A stretch of 64,000 nucleotides of DNA from assembly GCF_000227685.2 (NCBI RefSeq), contig NZ_CP007029.1, positions 3,136,501 to 3,200,500 on the forward strand. Reading direction: 5' to 3'. The translations under genes were made by a program, and so were the position numbers. The stretch is from Thioalkalivibrio paradoxus ARh 1 (GTDB taxonomy: Bacteria > Pseudomonadota > Gammaproteobacteria > Ectothiorhodospirales > Ectothiorhodospiraceae). Below are positions 55,829 through 64,000 of the stretch, in pieces (the stretch's first letter is position 1; each line of letters starts with the position of its first letter). The notes under the pieces were generated by a model. It saw only the letters and a program-made list of their open reading frames with translations. It did not search any database and was not told the DNA's origin.

Positions 55829-57564
55829 CAGTCCAGCAGCTCGCGCTGCACGCGCAGCAGCCGCTCGTGGTCCGGATCGCGCTCCAGGGCCTCCTCGATC
55901 ACGGCCATCGACTCGTCGCGCTCGCCCAGCTCCCAGAGCACGACCGCGAGGTTGCTTGCGATCTCGCCGTCCTGCATCAGCCGATAGGCCCTGCGCAGCT
56001 GGACCAGCGCCTCGTCGAGACGCCCCAGCCGGTACAACACCCAGCCATAGCTGTCGACCACGGCCGCATCGTCCGGTCGCTGTTCGTAGGCGCGGACGAT
56101 CAGGTCGTAGGCCTCGTCGTAGCGGTCGGTACGGTCGGCGAGCGTGTAGCCGAGCGCGTTCAGCGCCGTCGCGTTGTCCGGATCCTGCTCCAGGATTGCG
56201 CGAAAATCCGCCTCGGCCGCCGGGATATCCCCGGCGCGTTCGTGCACCAGCCCGCGCATATAGAGCAGGTCGGGCGCACCCGGAAACCGGACCAGCGCCT
56301 CGGCCAGCCGCTGCAGCGCGGTGTCATACGCCCCGGCCTCGCGCAACGCGCTCGCCTCAGCGATATAGGCGCGCTGGGCGTACTCCTCGTCCGAATCGTC
56401 CTGCAGTTGCGCGAACAGGGAGCGGGCCGCGTCCGCCCCGTCCAGCCGGGCGATCAACCGGGCCCGCCGCAGGTCTGCGTCCTGAACATGCTCGCCCTCG
56501 GTAATCCTGCGATAGGCCCGAACCGCGTCCCGCAGATCGCCGGCCTGCTCATGCAGGCGCCCCAGGTAGTAACGCGCGTCCTCGGTGCGCCGACCGCTCG
56601 CGAGCAGCCGTTCCAGGTAATCCTGGGCAAGTTCGAAGCGCCCCGCCTCCAGCGCCAGCAGCGCCGTGGTCAGCAACAGCTCGGAGTCCTCGGGTGCGAG
56701 CTCGATCAGACGATCGAACTCGGGGCGGATCCGCTCGAAGTCGTCGACCTCGACCAGTGCCCTGGCGTAGGCCAGACGCACGTCACGCCGGTCGGGATGC
56801 GCCTCCACCGCGGCAGCCAGCGCCTCGAGCGCCGCATCCGGATCCTCCAGCTCGCTCAGCGCACGGGCCAGCACCAGGCGCAGCTGCACCGCGTCGGGGA
56901 ATCGCTCCAGCCCCGCGCGCGCCACCGTCCGCGCCCGCTTGAACTCTTCGAAGCGCAAGGCCAGTTCCGCATGCGCTTGCCAGGCAGTGGGGTCGTCGGC
57001 ATCGGCCGCGACCAGGCGCTCCAGCGCCAGGAGTGCGGCATCACGGTCCTCGGCCTGCACCAGCAGCGACACCACCACCCGATACCCTTCCTCGCCCCCG
57101 ACCTGCTCGCGGACGCGCTGCAGCAGTTCCGCCGCCTCGCGGCTCCGGCCCGCGTTCGCCTCCAGCACTGCAGCGATCTGCATCGCCTCGAGGCTGTCGG
57201 GCTCCAGCGCGAGCCACCGGTTGGCGGCGCCAAGGGCGCGTTCGAAATTGCGTGCGAACAGCGCAACCCGCGTGGCGCGCTCAGCGACGCGCGCGTCGTC
57301 GCTGAGGCGGGCGGCGTCGAGGTAGTAGCGGCTAGCCTGCGGATAGTCGCCCGCCTGTGCGGCGAGTTCCGCGGCGAGCAGATTGAACAGGATGTCCGCC
57401 TCCGGATCCGCGTCGACGGATGGCGGCGGCGACAGGATCATGGGAACATCCATCGTGTACTCGTCACCCGAAGAGGCATTCAGGTGGGTCTGCGCACAGC
57501 CGGCGACCAAGAGTGCAGACAGTGCGGCGACAAACGCTCGCGACATGGCAGATGGGTTCCACAT
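55828..57564 (-). CDS. TPR-repeat outer-membrane-type lipoprotein
   Basis: A 578-residue periplasmic lipoprotein (lipobox LVAGC near residue 22) made almost entirely of tetratricopeptide repeats, for example ILFNLLAAELAAQAGDYPQASRYYLDAARL, VRAYRRITEGEHVQDADL and ATALNALGYTLADRTDRYDEAYDLI. Homologues sit next to lolB and hemA in pseudomonads and related bacteria; no precise role is known, though a scaffold in envelope assembly is plausible. A second ATG at residue 7 is also possible. It is divergent from hemA. Confidence 0.9.
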   Translation of the reverse strand: MWNPSAMSRAFVAALSALLVAGCAQTHLNASSGDEYTMDVPMILSPPPSVDADPEADILFNLLAAELAAQAGDYPQASRYYLDAARLSDDARVAERATRVALFARNFERALGAANRWLALEPDSLEAMQIAAVLEANAGRSREAAELLQRVREQVGGEEGYRVVVSLLVQAEDRDAALLALERLVAADADDPTAWQAHAELALRFEEFKRARTVARAGLERFPDAVQLRLVLARALSELEDPDAALEALAAAVEAHPDRRDVRLAYARALVEVDDFERIRPEFDRLIELAPEDSELLLTTALLALEAGRFELAQDYLERLLASGRRTEDARYYLGRLHEQAGDLRDAVRAYRRITEGEHVQDADLRRARLIARLDGADAARSLFAQLQDDSDEEYAQRAYIAEASALREAGAYDTALQRLAEALVRFPGAPDLLYMRGLVHERAGDIPAAEADFRAILEQDPDNATALNALGYTLADRTDRYDEAYDLIVRAYEQRPDDAAVVDSYGWVLYRLGRLDEALVQLRRAYRLMQDGEIASNLAVVLWELGERDESMAVIEEALERDPDHERLLRVQRELLD

Positions 57565-57647
57565 GGTTTCGGGTCAGTTGGACGAATGATGGCCCCGGGC
57601 AGTTCCGCCCGCAATGCGTACCCACTGTAACGCGCGCCGTCACGCAG

Positions 57648-57653
57648 TACACT
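57648..57653 (+). promoter_or_regulatory. Possible hemA -10 element
   Basis: TACACT lies 45 bp before the hemA start in the 134-bp divergent gap 57565-57698. No convincing -35 is at 16-18 bp. On the other strand a TACAGT occurs about 30 bp away, which could serve the TPR gene. Both are weak predictions. Confidence 0.3.
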
Positions 57654-57698
57654 AGGCGGTTAGCGAATCCATCTTAACGCGAAAACACCACTCCCAAC

Positions 57699-58982
57699 AT
57701 GCTGTTCGCCCTTGGTATCAATCACAAGACCGCCCCCGTCGAGGTACGCGAACGGCTGGCGGTGAACGACGTGCAGCTCGGGGAAGCACTCGACTCCCTA
57801 CATTCCGGCGTGAAGATCCCGGAGGCCGCGATCCTCTCTACCTGCAACCGGACGGAGATCTATTTCCGCGAAAACGGGCGCGATGGCGAGGAGCGGGTGC
57901 TCGACTGGCTCGGCGGCTTTCACGGCATCCGTCGCGGCGAACTCGAGCACTACCTCTATCGCCACCATGACAACGAGGCGGTACTGCATGCGCTGCGGGT
58001 CGCCTGCGGACTCGATTCGATGGTGCTGGGCGAGCCGCAGATCCTCGGACAGATGAAATCGGCGTACCAGCAGGCGCACGCCGCCGGGACGCTCGGCCTG
58101 TCGCTGGAGCGCTTGTTCCAGCACGCCTTTGCCACGGCCAAGGATGTGCGCACTTCCACCGCGATCGGCGCCAGCGCCGTGTCGGTGGCGTTTGCCGCGG
58201 TATCGCTCGCGCGCCAGATTTTCGGCGACCTGAAGCCGCTCACGGCGCTGATGATCGGCGCCGGGGAAACCGTCGAACTGGCGTTGCGCCACCTCGCGGG
58301 CCACGGCATCGGGCATGTGATCGTCGCGAACCGAACCGTGGAACGGGCGCATACCCTGGGCGACCGCTTCGGTGCCGAACCCATCGCCCTCACGGCACTG
58401 CCGGACTACCTGCACCGCGCCGACATCGTGATCAGCTCCACCGCGGCGCCGCTGCCCATCCTGGGCAAGGGTGCGGTGGAGCGTGCGATCCGCAAACGCA
58501 AGCACCGCCCGGTATTCATGGTCGATATCGCAGTGCCACGGGACATCGAACCGGAAGTCTCCGAACTCGAGGATGTCTATCTGTACACGGTCGACGACCT
58601 GCACGAGGTGATCAACGAGAACATGGCCTCCCGCCAGGCCGCCGCGGAGCAGGCAGAGCAGATCGTCGCGACCCGCGCCGACGAGTTCATGCGCTGGCTG
58701 CGTGCCCGCGATTCGGTGGAAAGCATTCGCCAGCTGCGCGATCAGGCGCTGGCGATCCGGCAGGAATCACTGGCGCGCGCCGAATCCCAGCTGCGCGCGG
58801 GACGCGACCCCAGCGAGGTGATGCAGCAACTCGCGCACACCCTGACCAACAAGCTGATGCACGCCCCCTGCAAGACGCTGAACGCAGCCGCCCATGACGG
58901 CGACGCGGATCTGTTCCGGGCCGCGCACCGGCTGTTCCTGCTGCCCGACGCCGACGGCGCACTCCCGCCGGACCACCAGTGA
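57699..58982 (+). CDS. hemA: HemA, glutamyl-tRNA reductase
   Basis: Reduces glutamyl-tRNA(Glu) to glutamate-1-semialdehyde with NADPH, the first step of C5 tetrapyrrole synthesis. The 427 residues show [16 protein letters not shown], the catalytic cysteine Cys49 in [27 protein letters not shown], the NADPH-binding [16 protein letters not shown], and a C-terminal dimerisation helix. This route supports siroheme and heme synthesis. It overlaps prfA by 4 bp (GTGA). Confidence 0.97.
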   Translation: MLFALGINHKTAPVEVRERLAVNDVQLGEALDSLHSGVKIPEAAILSTCNRTEIYFRENGRDGEERVLDWLGGFHGIRRGELEHYLYRHHDNEAVLHALRVACGLDSMVLGEPQILGQMKSAYQQAHAAGTLGLSLERLFQHAFATAKDVRTSTAIGASAVSVAFAAVSLARQIFGDLKPLTALMIGAGETVELALRHLAGHGIGHVIVANRTVERAHTLGDRFGAEPIALTALPDYLHRADIVISSTAAPLPILGKGAVERAIRKRKHRPVFMVDIAVPRDIEPEVSELEDVYLYTVDDLHEVINENMASRQAAAEQAEQIVATRADEFMRWLRARDSVESIRQLRDQALAIRQESLARAESQLRAGRDPSEVMQQLAHTLTNKLMHAPCKTLNAAAHDGDADLFRAAHRLFLLPDADGALPPDHQ

Positions 58983-60064
58983 AGGAATCGTTCCGCCGCA
59001 AGCTCGAGGGGTTGTCCGAACGCCATACCGAGATCGCCCGACTCCTCGCGGCCCCCGACGCGGCCGCCGATGCCGAGCGCTTCCGGCGGCTGTCGATGGA
59101 ATACAGCCAGCTCGAACCCGTGGCTGCCGCCTGGCGGGCCTTCGTCGGGAACCAGGATGCACTTGCATCCGCCCGGGCACTGCTGAATGACCCGGAACCC
59201 GAAGTGCGGGCGCTGGCGGAGGACGAGATTCAGCGCCTCGAAGCGCAGGACGAACAGCTCGAACGCGAGCTGCAGCGGCACTTGGTGCCAGCCGATCCCC
59301 ATGACCAGGCGAACCTCTTTCTCGAGATTCGGGCAGGCACCGGCGGCGACGAGGCGGCCCTCTTTGCCGGCGATCTGCTGCGCATGTACAGCCGCTATGC
59401 CGAACAGCGCGGCTGGCAGATGGAGATTCTGAATGCCAGCGAGGGCGAGCACGGGGGCTACCGCGAGGTGATCGTGCGGCTGATCGGGCGCGGCGCCTAT
59501 GCACGCCTGAAGTTCGAATCCGGCGCGCACCGGGTGCAGCGCGTGCCGGAAACCGAGTCGCAGGGGCGTATCCACACCTCGGCCGCCACGGTCGCGATCC
59601 TGCCCGAAATCGACGAGGTGGAGATGCCGGAGATCAACCCGGCGGACCTGCGCGTCGACACCTATCGTGCCAGCGGGGCCGGCGGCCAGCATGTGAACCG
59701 GACCGACTCCGCAGTACGGCTGACCCATTTGCCCACCGGCCTGGTGGTCGAGTGCCAGGACGAGCGCTCTCAGCACAAGAACAAGGCCCGCGCGATGAAA
59801 CTGCTGGCGGCGCGCCTGCACGAAGCCGAACGCAGCCGGCAGGCCGCGGAGCAAAGCGCAGCGCGCAAGAGCCTGGTCGGCAGCGGCGACCGCTCCGAGC
59901 GGATCCGCACCTACAACTTCCCCCAAGGGAGGGTCACCGACCACCGCATCAACCTCACGCTGTACAAGCTCGACGCGGTGCTGGCCGGGGATCTCGACCC
60001 GCTGATCGACCCGCTGACCCACGAGTACCAGGCCGAACAGCTTGCCCTCCTCGCAGAGGACTGA
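58979..60064 (+). CDS. prfA: Peptide chain release factor 1
   Basis: Reads UAA and UAG stop codons and triggers peptide release. The 361 residues carry the catalytic GGQ motif at 235-237 ([19 protein letters not shown]) and the codon-recognition region around [13 protein letters not shown] preceding it. The start is a GTG overlapping the hemA stop. The methylase for Gln237, PrmC, is encoded immediately downstream. The order hemA-prfA-prmC is conserved across gammaproteobacteria. Confidence 0.97.
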   Translation: MKESFRRKLEGLSERHTEIARLLAAPDAAADAERFRRLSMEYSQLEPVAAAWRAFVGNQDALASARALLNDPEPEVRALAEDEIQRLEAQDEQLERELQRHLVPADPHDQANLFLEIRAGTGGDEAALFAGDLLRMYSRYAEQRGWQMEILNASEGEHGGYREVIVRLIGRGAYARLKFESGAHRVQRVPETESQGRIHTSAATVAILPEIDEVEMPEINPADLRVDTYRASGAGGQHVNRTDSAVRLTHLPTGLVVECQDERSQHKNKARAMKLLAARLHEAERSRQAAEQSAARKSLVGSGDRSERIRTYNFPQGRVTDHRINLTLYKLDAVLAGDLDPLIDPLTHEYQAEQLALLAED

Positions 60065-60068
60065 ACCC

Positions 60069-60971
60069 GTGAACCTGGCCGCCCTGCTGGCCGAGGTCCG
60101 GCAGCGCCTGAAGGCAGCCGGCATCGAAGCACCGGGGCTGGAGGCGCGCAGGCTGCTGGCCCATGCGCTGGGCGTCGACGACGCCGCGCTGTTCGCGCAC
60201 GGCGAACGCCCGGTTTCCGTGGCCGATCGGGAGGCGGTGCGGGCACTCGTCGCGGCCCGCGAAGCGGGGCGGCCGATCGCCTACCTGCTGGGGCAGCGCG
60301 AGTTCTGGTCGCTGCCGCTGCAGATCGACGAACGCTGCCTGATCCCGAGACCGGAAACCGAGCTGCTGGTCGAACGCGCACTGCACCGTATCCCGCCTGG
60401 GCCGCGCCGGGTCGTCGATCTCGGCACCGGCTCGGGCGCCGTCATCCTCGCGCTGAAATCCGAGCGGCCCGATCTCGAGGCCTGGGCCACCGACTTCAGT
60501 GCGGCAGCGCTCGCGGTCGCGCAGGCCAACGCGATCGCCCTGGGACAGCGCGTTCACTGGCTGCAGGCCCGCTGGCTCGGAGCCTTCGCGCCCACCCCGA
60601 TCTTCGACGCGATCGTCAGCAACCCGCCGTATGTCGCCCCCTCGGATCCGCATCTGGACCAGGGCGACCTGCGCTACGAACCGCGCGCCGCACTGGTGGC
60701 CGAGGACCGGGGCCTGGCGGATCTCAGAATGATCGCCGCCGAAGCCCGCGAGCGTCTATACCCCGGCGGCTGGCTGCTGCTGGAGCACGGACACACGCAG
60801 GGACCGGCCGTGCGCGACCTGCTGCAGCGCCGCGGCTTCCGGGAGATTGCCACCCACCGGGATTGCGCCGGACTGGACCGGGTCAGCGAGGGGCGCTGCC
60901 CGAATGCACCACCGGGCACCGGCAGCCAGCGGCATGACTGGGCAAACCCGACGGGGCCAACTACCATGTAG
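60069..60971 (+). CDS. prmC: PrmC, release factor glutamine methyltransferase
   Basis: SAM-dependent enzyme that methylates the glutamine of the GGQ motif in release factors. The 300 residues show a helical N-domain, YLLGQREFWSLPLQIDERCLIPRPETELLVE, the SAM motif VVDLGTGSGAVILAL and the amide-binding NPPY at 185-188. The GTG at 60069 starts 4 bp after prfA; the C-terminal ~25 residues (after AGLDRVSEGR) extend past the usual end. Confidence 0.95.
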   Translation: MNLAALLAEVRQRLKAAGIEAPGLEARRLLAHALGVDDAALFAHGERPVSVADREAVRALVAAREAGRPIAYLLGQREFWSLPLQIDERCLIPRPETELLVERALHRIPPGPRRVVDLGTGSGAVILALKSERPDLEAWATDFSAAALAVAQANAIALGQRVHWLQARWLGAFAPTPIFDAIVSNPPYVAPSDPHLDQGDLRYEPRAALVAEDRGLADLRMIAAEARERLYPGGWLLLEHGHTQGPAVRDLLQRRGFREIATHRDCAGLDRVSEGRCPNAPPGTGSQRHDWANPTGPTTM

Positions 60972-60973
60972 GG

Positions 60974-61375
60974 ATGGACACGACCGTGTGCGCCCGGGAA
61001 CTGGCCTTTCGCGGCCCGCATCGGGAAGCCGACCAGGCTCCCGCAGCCGCGCTGTTGCTGTCGAATTCCCCAATGGTCGAGGAAGTCGCGGTCACCGGTC
61101 CAAACCGGGTGATGGTGCGCTACGACCTGCGCCAGGTAACCTTCGCCGAGATCGAGTCGGCACTGGAAGAACTCGGCTTCCATCTCGACAACAGCATGCT
61201 CACACGGCTGCGCCGTGCCTACTATACCTACTGCGAGGACACCCGGCGGGCCAACCTGAAGGTCCGGTCCAACTGCTTCGGCCATTGCGCGCGGCGCATC
61301 TTCGTGCGCGAATACCAGAAGCACGAGCACGGGTGCCGCGACCAGCGCCCGGAACACTGGCGCTCCTACTGGTGA
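60974..61375 (+). CDS. Unrecognised Cys-rich protein with HMA-like fold
   Basis: A 133-residue soluble protein between prmC and moeB that I cannot name. Residues about 30-70 (VEEVAVTGPNRVMVRYDLRQ, then FAEIESALEELGF) follow the beta-alpha-beta pattern of heavy-metal-associated domains but lack the CxxC metal site. The C-terminal half has Cys and His residues in an unusual layout: YTYCED, NCFGHCARR and KHEHGC, with several Arg/Tyr/Trp, suggesting a metal or Fe-S site, or a redox role. It starts 2 bp after prmC and ends 40 bp before moeB, so it is likely co-expressed with both. Confidence 0.75.
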   Translation: MDTTVCARELAFRGPHREADQAPAAALLLSNSPMVEEVAVTGPNRVMVRYDLRQVTFAEIESALEELGFHLDNSMLTRLRRAYYTYCEDTRRANLKVRSNCFGHCARRIFVREYQKHEHGCRDQRPEHWRSYW

Positions 61376-61415
61376 ACACCCCCCGTCCGCGCCGGATCGC
61401 GCCGACCCCGTTGTA

Positions 61416-62219
61416 ATGAACGACGACCTGCTGCTTCGCTACAGCCGGCAGATCCTGATGCCCGAGGTCGGGGCGGAAGGCCAGGATCGGCTGACCCGGG
61501 CCCACGCGATCGTGATGGGGCTCGGCGGACTGGGATCCCCGATCGCCGCCTATCTCGCCGCGGCCGGTGTCGGGCGGCTCACCTTGGTGGACTTCGACCA
61601 GGTCGACCTGTCGAATCTCCAGCGCCAGATCCTGCACGGCGAGGCCGACATCGGCCGGCCGAAGGTCGATTCCGCCGAGGAGAGCCTGCGCAGACTGAAT
61701 CCGGGCTGCCGGATCGCCACGGTGGCCCGCAGGCTCGAGCAGCCCGAACTGGAAACGCTGTGCGCGGGCGCCGACCTGATCCTGGACGGCACCGACAACT
61801 TCGCCAGCCGGGCCCTGATCAACCGGGCCGCGGTCGCGACGCGAACGCCGCTGATCTCGGGCGCGGTGATCCGCTTCGAGGGGCAGCTCGCCACGTTTGA
61901 TTTCCGGGATGCCGCCGCCCCTTGCTACCACTGCCTGTACGGCGACGGGGAGGAACTCGGCGAGACCTGCAGCGAATCCGGCGTGCTCGCCAGCCTGCCC
62001 GGAGTGATCGGGAGCCTGCAGGCCACCGAGGCCCTGAAGCTGCTGCTCGGCCTGCCGACGCTGGCCGGGCAGCTGCTGCTGGTCGACGGCCTCAGCATGA
62101 GCTTCCGCAGCCTGACGCTCGCGCGCGATGCACAGTGCCCGGTCTGCAGCCCGGCTGCCGACCCCAACCGCCGCCAGAATCCGCCAGGAACCGGGGTCGT
62201 GGCGCCACTGCGCAACTAA
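61416..62219 (+). CDS. moeB: MoeB/ThiF-family adenylyltransferase
   Basis: E1-like enzyme that adenylates the C-terminus of a small sulfur-carrier protein (MoaD for molybdopterin, or ThiS). The 267 residues have the ATP loop IVMGLGGLGSPIAAYLAAAGVG, the R-finger region SNLQRQILH, the DGTDNFASR motif and two zinc pairs CYHC and CPVC, plus the conserved cysteine in GETCSESGVLASLPGVIGS. No rhodanese domain. The C-terminus ends at a TAA supplied by repeat copy C. MoeB and ThiF cannot be told apart firmly; absence of thi genes nearby leaves MoeB favoured. Confidence 0.9.
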   Translation: MNDDLLLRYSRQILMPEVGAEGQDRLTRAHAIVMGLGGLGSPIAAYLAAAGVGRLTLVDFDQVDLSNLQRQILHGEADIGRPKVDSAEESLRRLNPGCRIATVARRLEQPELETLCAGADLILDGTDNFASRALINRAAVATRTPLISGAVIRFEGQLATFDFRDAAAPCYHCLYGDGEELGETCSESGVLASLPGVIGSLQATEALKLLLGLPTLAGQLLLVDGLSMSFRSLTLARDAQCPVCSPAADPNRRQNPPGTGVVAPLRN

Positions 62220-62415
62220 CTACCATGGCCTATGCGGCCACCCCCGATGATGAAAGAGGCGTAGGGCGGAAAAGGCCGAAGGCCGTCATCCGCCAGCTGG
62301 CGCCCGGATTGCCGCAGGCGCCAGGGAGGCGCGAACGCCGCACGGCGGATGACGCTGCGCTTTTCCGCCCTACGGGTCGCCCGGGACACGAGACAGGCCG
62401 TGACTTTCACGCTAG
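62216..62415. repeat. REP/BIME-type repeat, copy C
   Basis: Best-preserved copy and same orientation as copy A. The inverted GTAG-headed REPs span about 62261-62375, with conserved left flank (CTAACTACCATGGCC... CCCCCGATGATGAAAGAGG) and right flank (GGGTCGCCCGGGACACGAG... TTTCACGCTAG). It lies between convergent moeB and pepN and supplies both stop codons: TAA at 62217-62219 for moeB and TAG (62412-62414, minus strand) for pepN. It may double as a bidirectional terminator. Confidence 0.87.
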
Positions 62416-64000
62416 CTCGCCAGGCCGCGCTCGACGACGTCGGCGAGGTCTTTCGAAAGGCCCTTGCCGGCGAGCTGTTCGAGCGATGCCCGCATCCGCG
62501 CCGAGCGGGCTTCGTCCAGGCGCCGCCAGCGGGTCAGCGGTATCACGAGGCGCGCGGCCGTCTGCGGGTTCAATGCATCGAGGCGTTCCAGATAGTGGGC
62601 GATGCGCTCATAGCCCGCCCCGTCCACCCGGTGAAAGTGTCGGTGGTTCTGCGCCATGAACGGCCCCAGCACCGCGCGCACCCGATTCGGATTGGACCAG
62701 CGAAACCCGGGATGCTCGAGCAGGCGCTCGAGCCTTGCGAAGCCATCGCCCACCTGGCTTGCGGCCTCCAGCGCGAACCATTTGTCCAGCACCAGCGGAT
62801 CCTGGCGATAGCGACGCTCGAAATCCGCCAGCAGCTCGCCGCGCACCGGTTCCGCGCGGTCGTTCACCGCTGCCAGCGCGCCCATGGCCAGCGTCTGGCT
62901 GCGAGCCTCATGGTACTGACGTGCCGCCTCCTCCAGCGCGCCCTCGCCGCCGGCGGCCACCCGAACCGCGAGCAGGCGGTTCAACAGGCGCCGCTGCCCC
63001 ATCGCCTCGGCGGTGAACGCGCCGTCGTCCCAGCGGGCCCGCTCCGGAGCGCGGGCCGCGAGACGCTCGGCCAGGGGCGCGAACAGCGAATGCTCGACCG
63101 CACGGCGGGCCTGGTCGACGGCGACCGGGTCGGCCCGTTCGAAGCTCTCCATCAACTCGCGATGCGCAGGCAGTTCGAGCAGCGCCGCCAGCAGCACCGG
63201 TTCGACCGCGGAATCCTCGAGCAACGCCGCCATGGCCGTGGTCAGCGCCGCCTCCAGCCTGGGGTCCACGGCGTCCTCGACGCGCGCGATCACCGCCCGC
63301 CGCAGCAGCGTCTGGGCCGCATCCCAGCGGGCGAAGGCATCGTCATCGTTCGCCACCAGGTGCGCGAGCTCATCGGTGCCCTGCCCTGCCTCCAGCAACA
63401 CCGGCGCCGAGAATCCGCGCAGCCAGGACACCGCGGCCGGGGGCTCGCGAAGACCCCGAAGCTGGAACGACTGCTCGCCCGCGGTCAGCTCCAGCACCCA
63501 CTCGGCGGCCTCGGGCGCACCGCCCAGCCGCGCGGACAGCCGCCGCCCGTCACGGCCGAGCAAAGCGACGCGAATCGGCACCTGCAGCAGATCCTTCTCG
63601 TGCTGCCCGGGTGTCGGGGGCGTGCGTTGGGCGAGATCGAGCTGCAGCACCCCCGCCTGTGCGTCAAAGCGCGTGCGCGCGGTCACCTGCGGAGTACCCG
63701 CCTGCGTGTACCAGCGCTGGAATTGCGCCAGGTCACGGCCCGAGACCTCGGCCATCACCGCGACGAAATCGTCGGTGGTCACCGCCTGGCCGTCGAAGCG
63801 CTGGAAATACCGGTCCAGCCCGCGCCGGAACGCGTCGCGCCCGATCAGGGTGCGCAGCATCCGGATCAGCTCGGCGCCCTTCTCGTACACGGTCATGGTG
63901 TAGAAGTTGTTGATCTCGGCGTAGCGATCGGGCCGCACCGGATGCGCCAGCGGACCGGCGTCCTCGGGGAACTGAAACGCGCGCAGACGCTGAACGTCAT
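62412..64000 (-). CDS. pepN: PepN, aminopeptidase N (N-terminus beyond window)
   Basis: Zinc metallopeptidase of family M1 that removes N-terminal residues. Only the C-terminal 528 residues are present, reading from 63998: FQFPEDAGPLAHPV, EINNFYTMTVYEKGAELIRML (which includes the conserved tyrosine of the active site), TTDDFVAVMAEVSGRDLAQFQRW, and the helical C-domain. The zinc-binding HEXXH lies outside the window. The last residues (LSKDLADVVERGLAS) match the usual PepN end, and the stop lies in repeat copy C. Confidence 0.95.
   Translation of the reverse strand, partial: DVQRLRAFQFPEDAGPLAHPVRPDRYAEINNFYTMTVYEKGAELIRMLRTLIGRDAFRRGLDRYFQRFDGQAVTTDDFVAVMAEVSGRDLAQFQRWYTQAGTPQVTARTRFDAQAGVLQLDLAQRTPPTPGQHEKDLLQVPIRVALLGRDGRRLSARLGGAPEAAEWVLELTAGEQSFQLRGLREPPAAVSWLRGFSAPVLLEAGQGTDELAHLVANDDDAFARWDAAQTLLRRAVIARVEDAVDPRLEAALTTAMAALLEDSAVEPVLLAALLELPAHRELMESFERADPVAVDQARRAVEHSLFAPLAERLAARAPERARWDDGAFTAEAMGQRRLLNRLLAVRVAAGGEGALEEAARQYHEARSQTLAMGALAAVNDRAEPVRGELLADFERRYRQDPLVLDKWFALEAASQVGDGFARLERLLEHPGFRWSNPNRVRAVLGPFMAQNHRHFHRVDGAGYERIAHYLERLDALNPQTAARLVIPLTRWRRLDEARSARMRASLEQLAGKGLSKDLADVVERGLAS

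Overview
The window looks like chromosomal core DNA of a high-GC gammaproteobacterium, most likely of the Chromatiales/Ectothiorhodospiraceae type (Thioalkalivibrio-like). This is an inference from gene order: rsmI-rnpB-mraZ, mlaFEDCB-murA-hisG-hisD-hisC-degS-petABC-sspAB, a divergent yrbG-kdsDC-lptCAB-rpoN-hpf-ptsN-hprK-rapZ operon, and ispE-tRNA-Gln-prs-rplY-pth-ychF. The cell is a diderm with LPS (Lpt, Kds), a periplasm (DegS, LpoA, LolB) and an aerobic or respiratory chain with a cytochrome bc1 complex. Gene density is very high, with many ATGA or TGATG overlaps. I see no phage, insertion sequence, CRISPR array, plasmid gene or defence island.

Layout. 1-4.66 kb (minus): start of the dcw cell-wall/division cluster (murE partial, ftsI, ftsL, rsmH, mraZ) with its promoter and three MraZ boxes. 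4.86-5.21 kb: RNase P RNA. 5.3-9.9 kb: rsmI, then divergent lpoA, yraN and an FAD-linked oxidase. 9.8-13.7 kb (minus): petABC and sspAB. 14-16 kb: a Nif3-family protein and a DegS/AlgW protease. 16.2-21.7 kb (minus): murA, hisG, a DAHP synthase, hisD, hisC. 21.8-25.6 kb (minus): the Mla phospholipid transporter headed by an unknown gene. 25.7-30.1 kb (plus): yrbG, Kdo synthesis and LPS export. 30.4-35.2 kb (plus): rpoN and the nitrogen-PTS genes with HPr kinase and RapZ, but without Enzyme I. 35.3-42.9 kb: an unknown secreted protein, an AEC transporter, then a minus-strand run of thioredoxin, LON-domain protein, ubiX, mpl, an unknown membrane protein, mlaA and argG. 43.3-49.1 kb (minus): the pyruvate dehydrogenase operon. 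49.4-57.6 kb: rnt, then minus-strand grxD, ychF, pth, rplY, prs, tRNA-Gln, ispE, lolB and a TPR lipoprotein. 57.7-62.2 kb (plus): hemA, prfA, prmC, an unknown Cys-rich protein and moeB. 62.4-64 kb: pepN, truncated at the window edge.

How it works together. The window is dominated by envelope building: peptidoglycan precursors and recycling (murE, murA, mpl), septal synthesis (ftsI, ftsL), PBP activation (lpoA), LPS synthesis and export (kdsD, kdsC, lptABC), outer-membrane lipid asymmetry (mlaA plus mlaBCDEF), lipoprotein insertion (lolB) and stress proteolysis (degS). RapZ and the nitrogen-PTS may tie envelope precursor supply to metabolism through sigma-54-linked regulation.

Unusual points: a ~200-bp REP/BIME-type repeat with conserved flanks, in three copies, whose ends provide stop codons of neighbouring genes; a cytochrome b with PVWY in place of PEWY at the Qo site; an HprK-linked PTS cluster lacking ptsI; and several unrecognised proteins in informative operon positions (24974, 35264, 40279, 60974). 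I found no convincing wholly new multi-gene system; the best candidates for undescribed biology are these small unknown genes and the repeat family.
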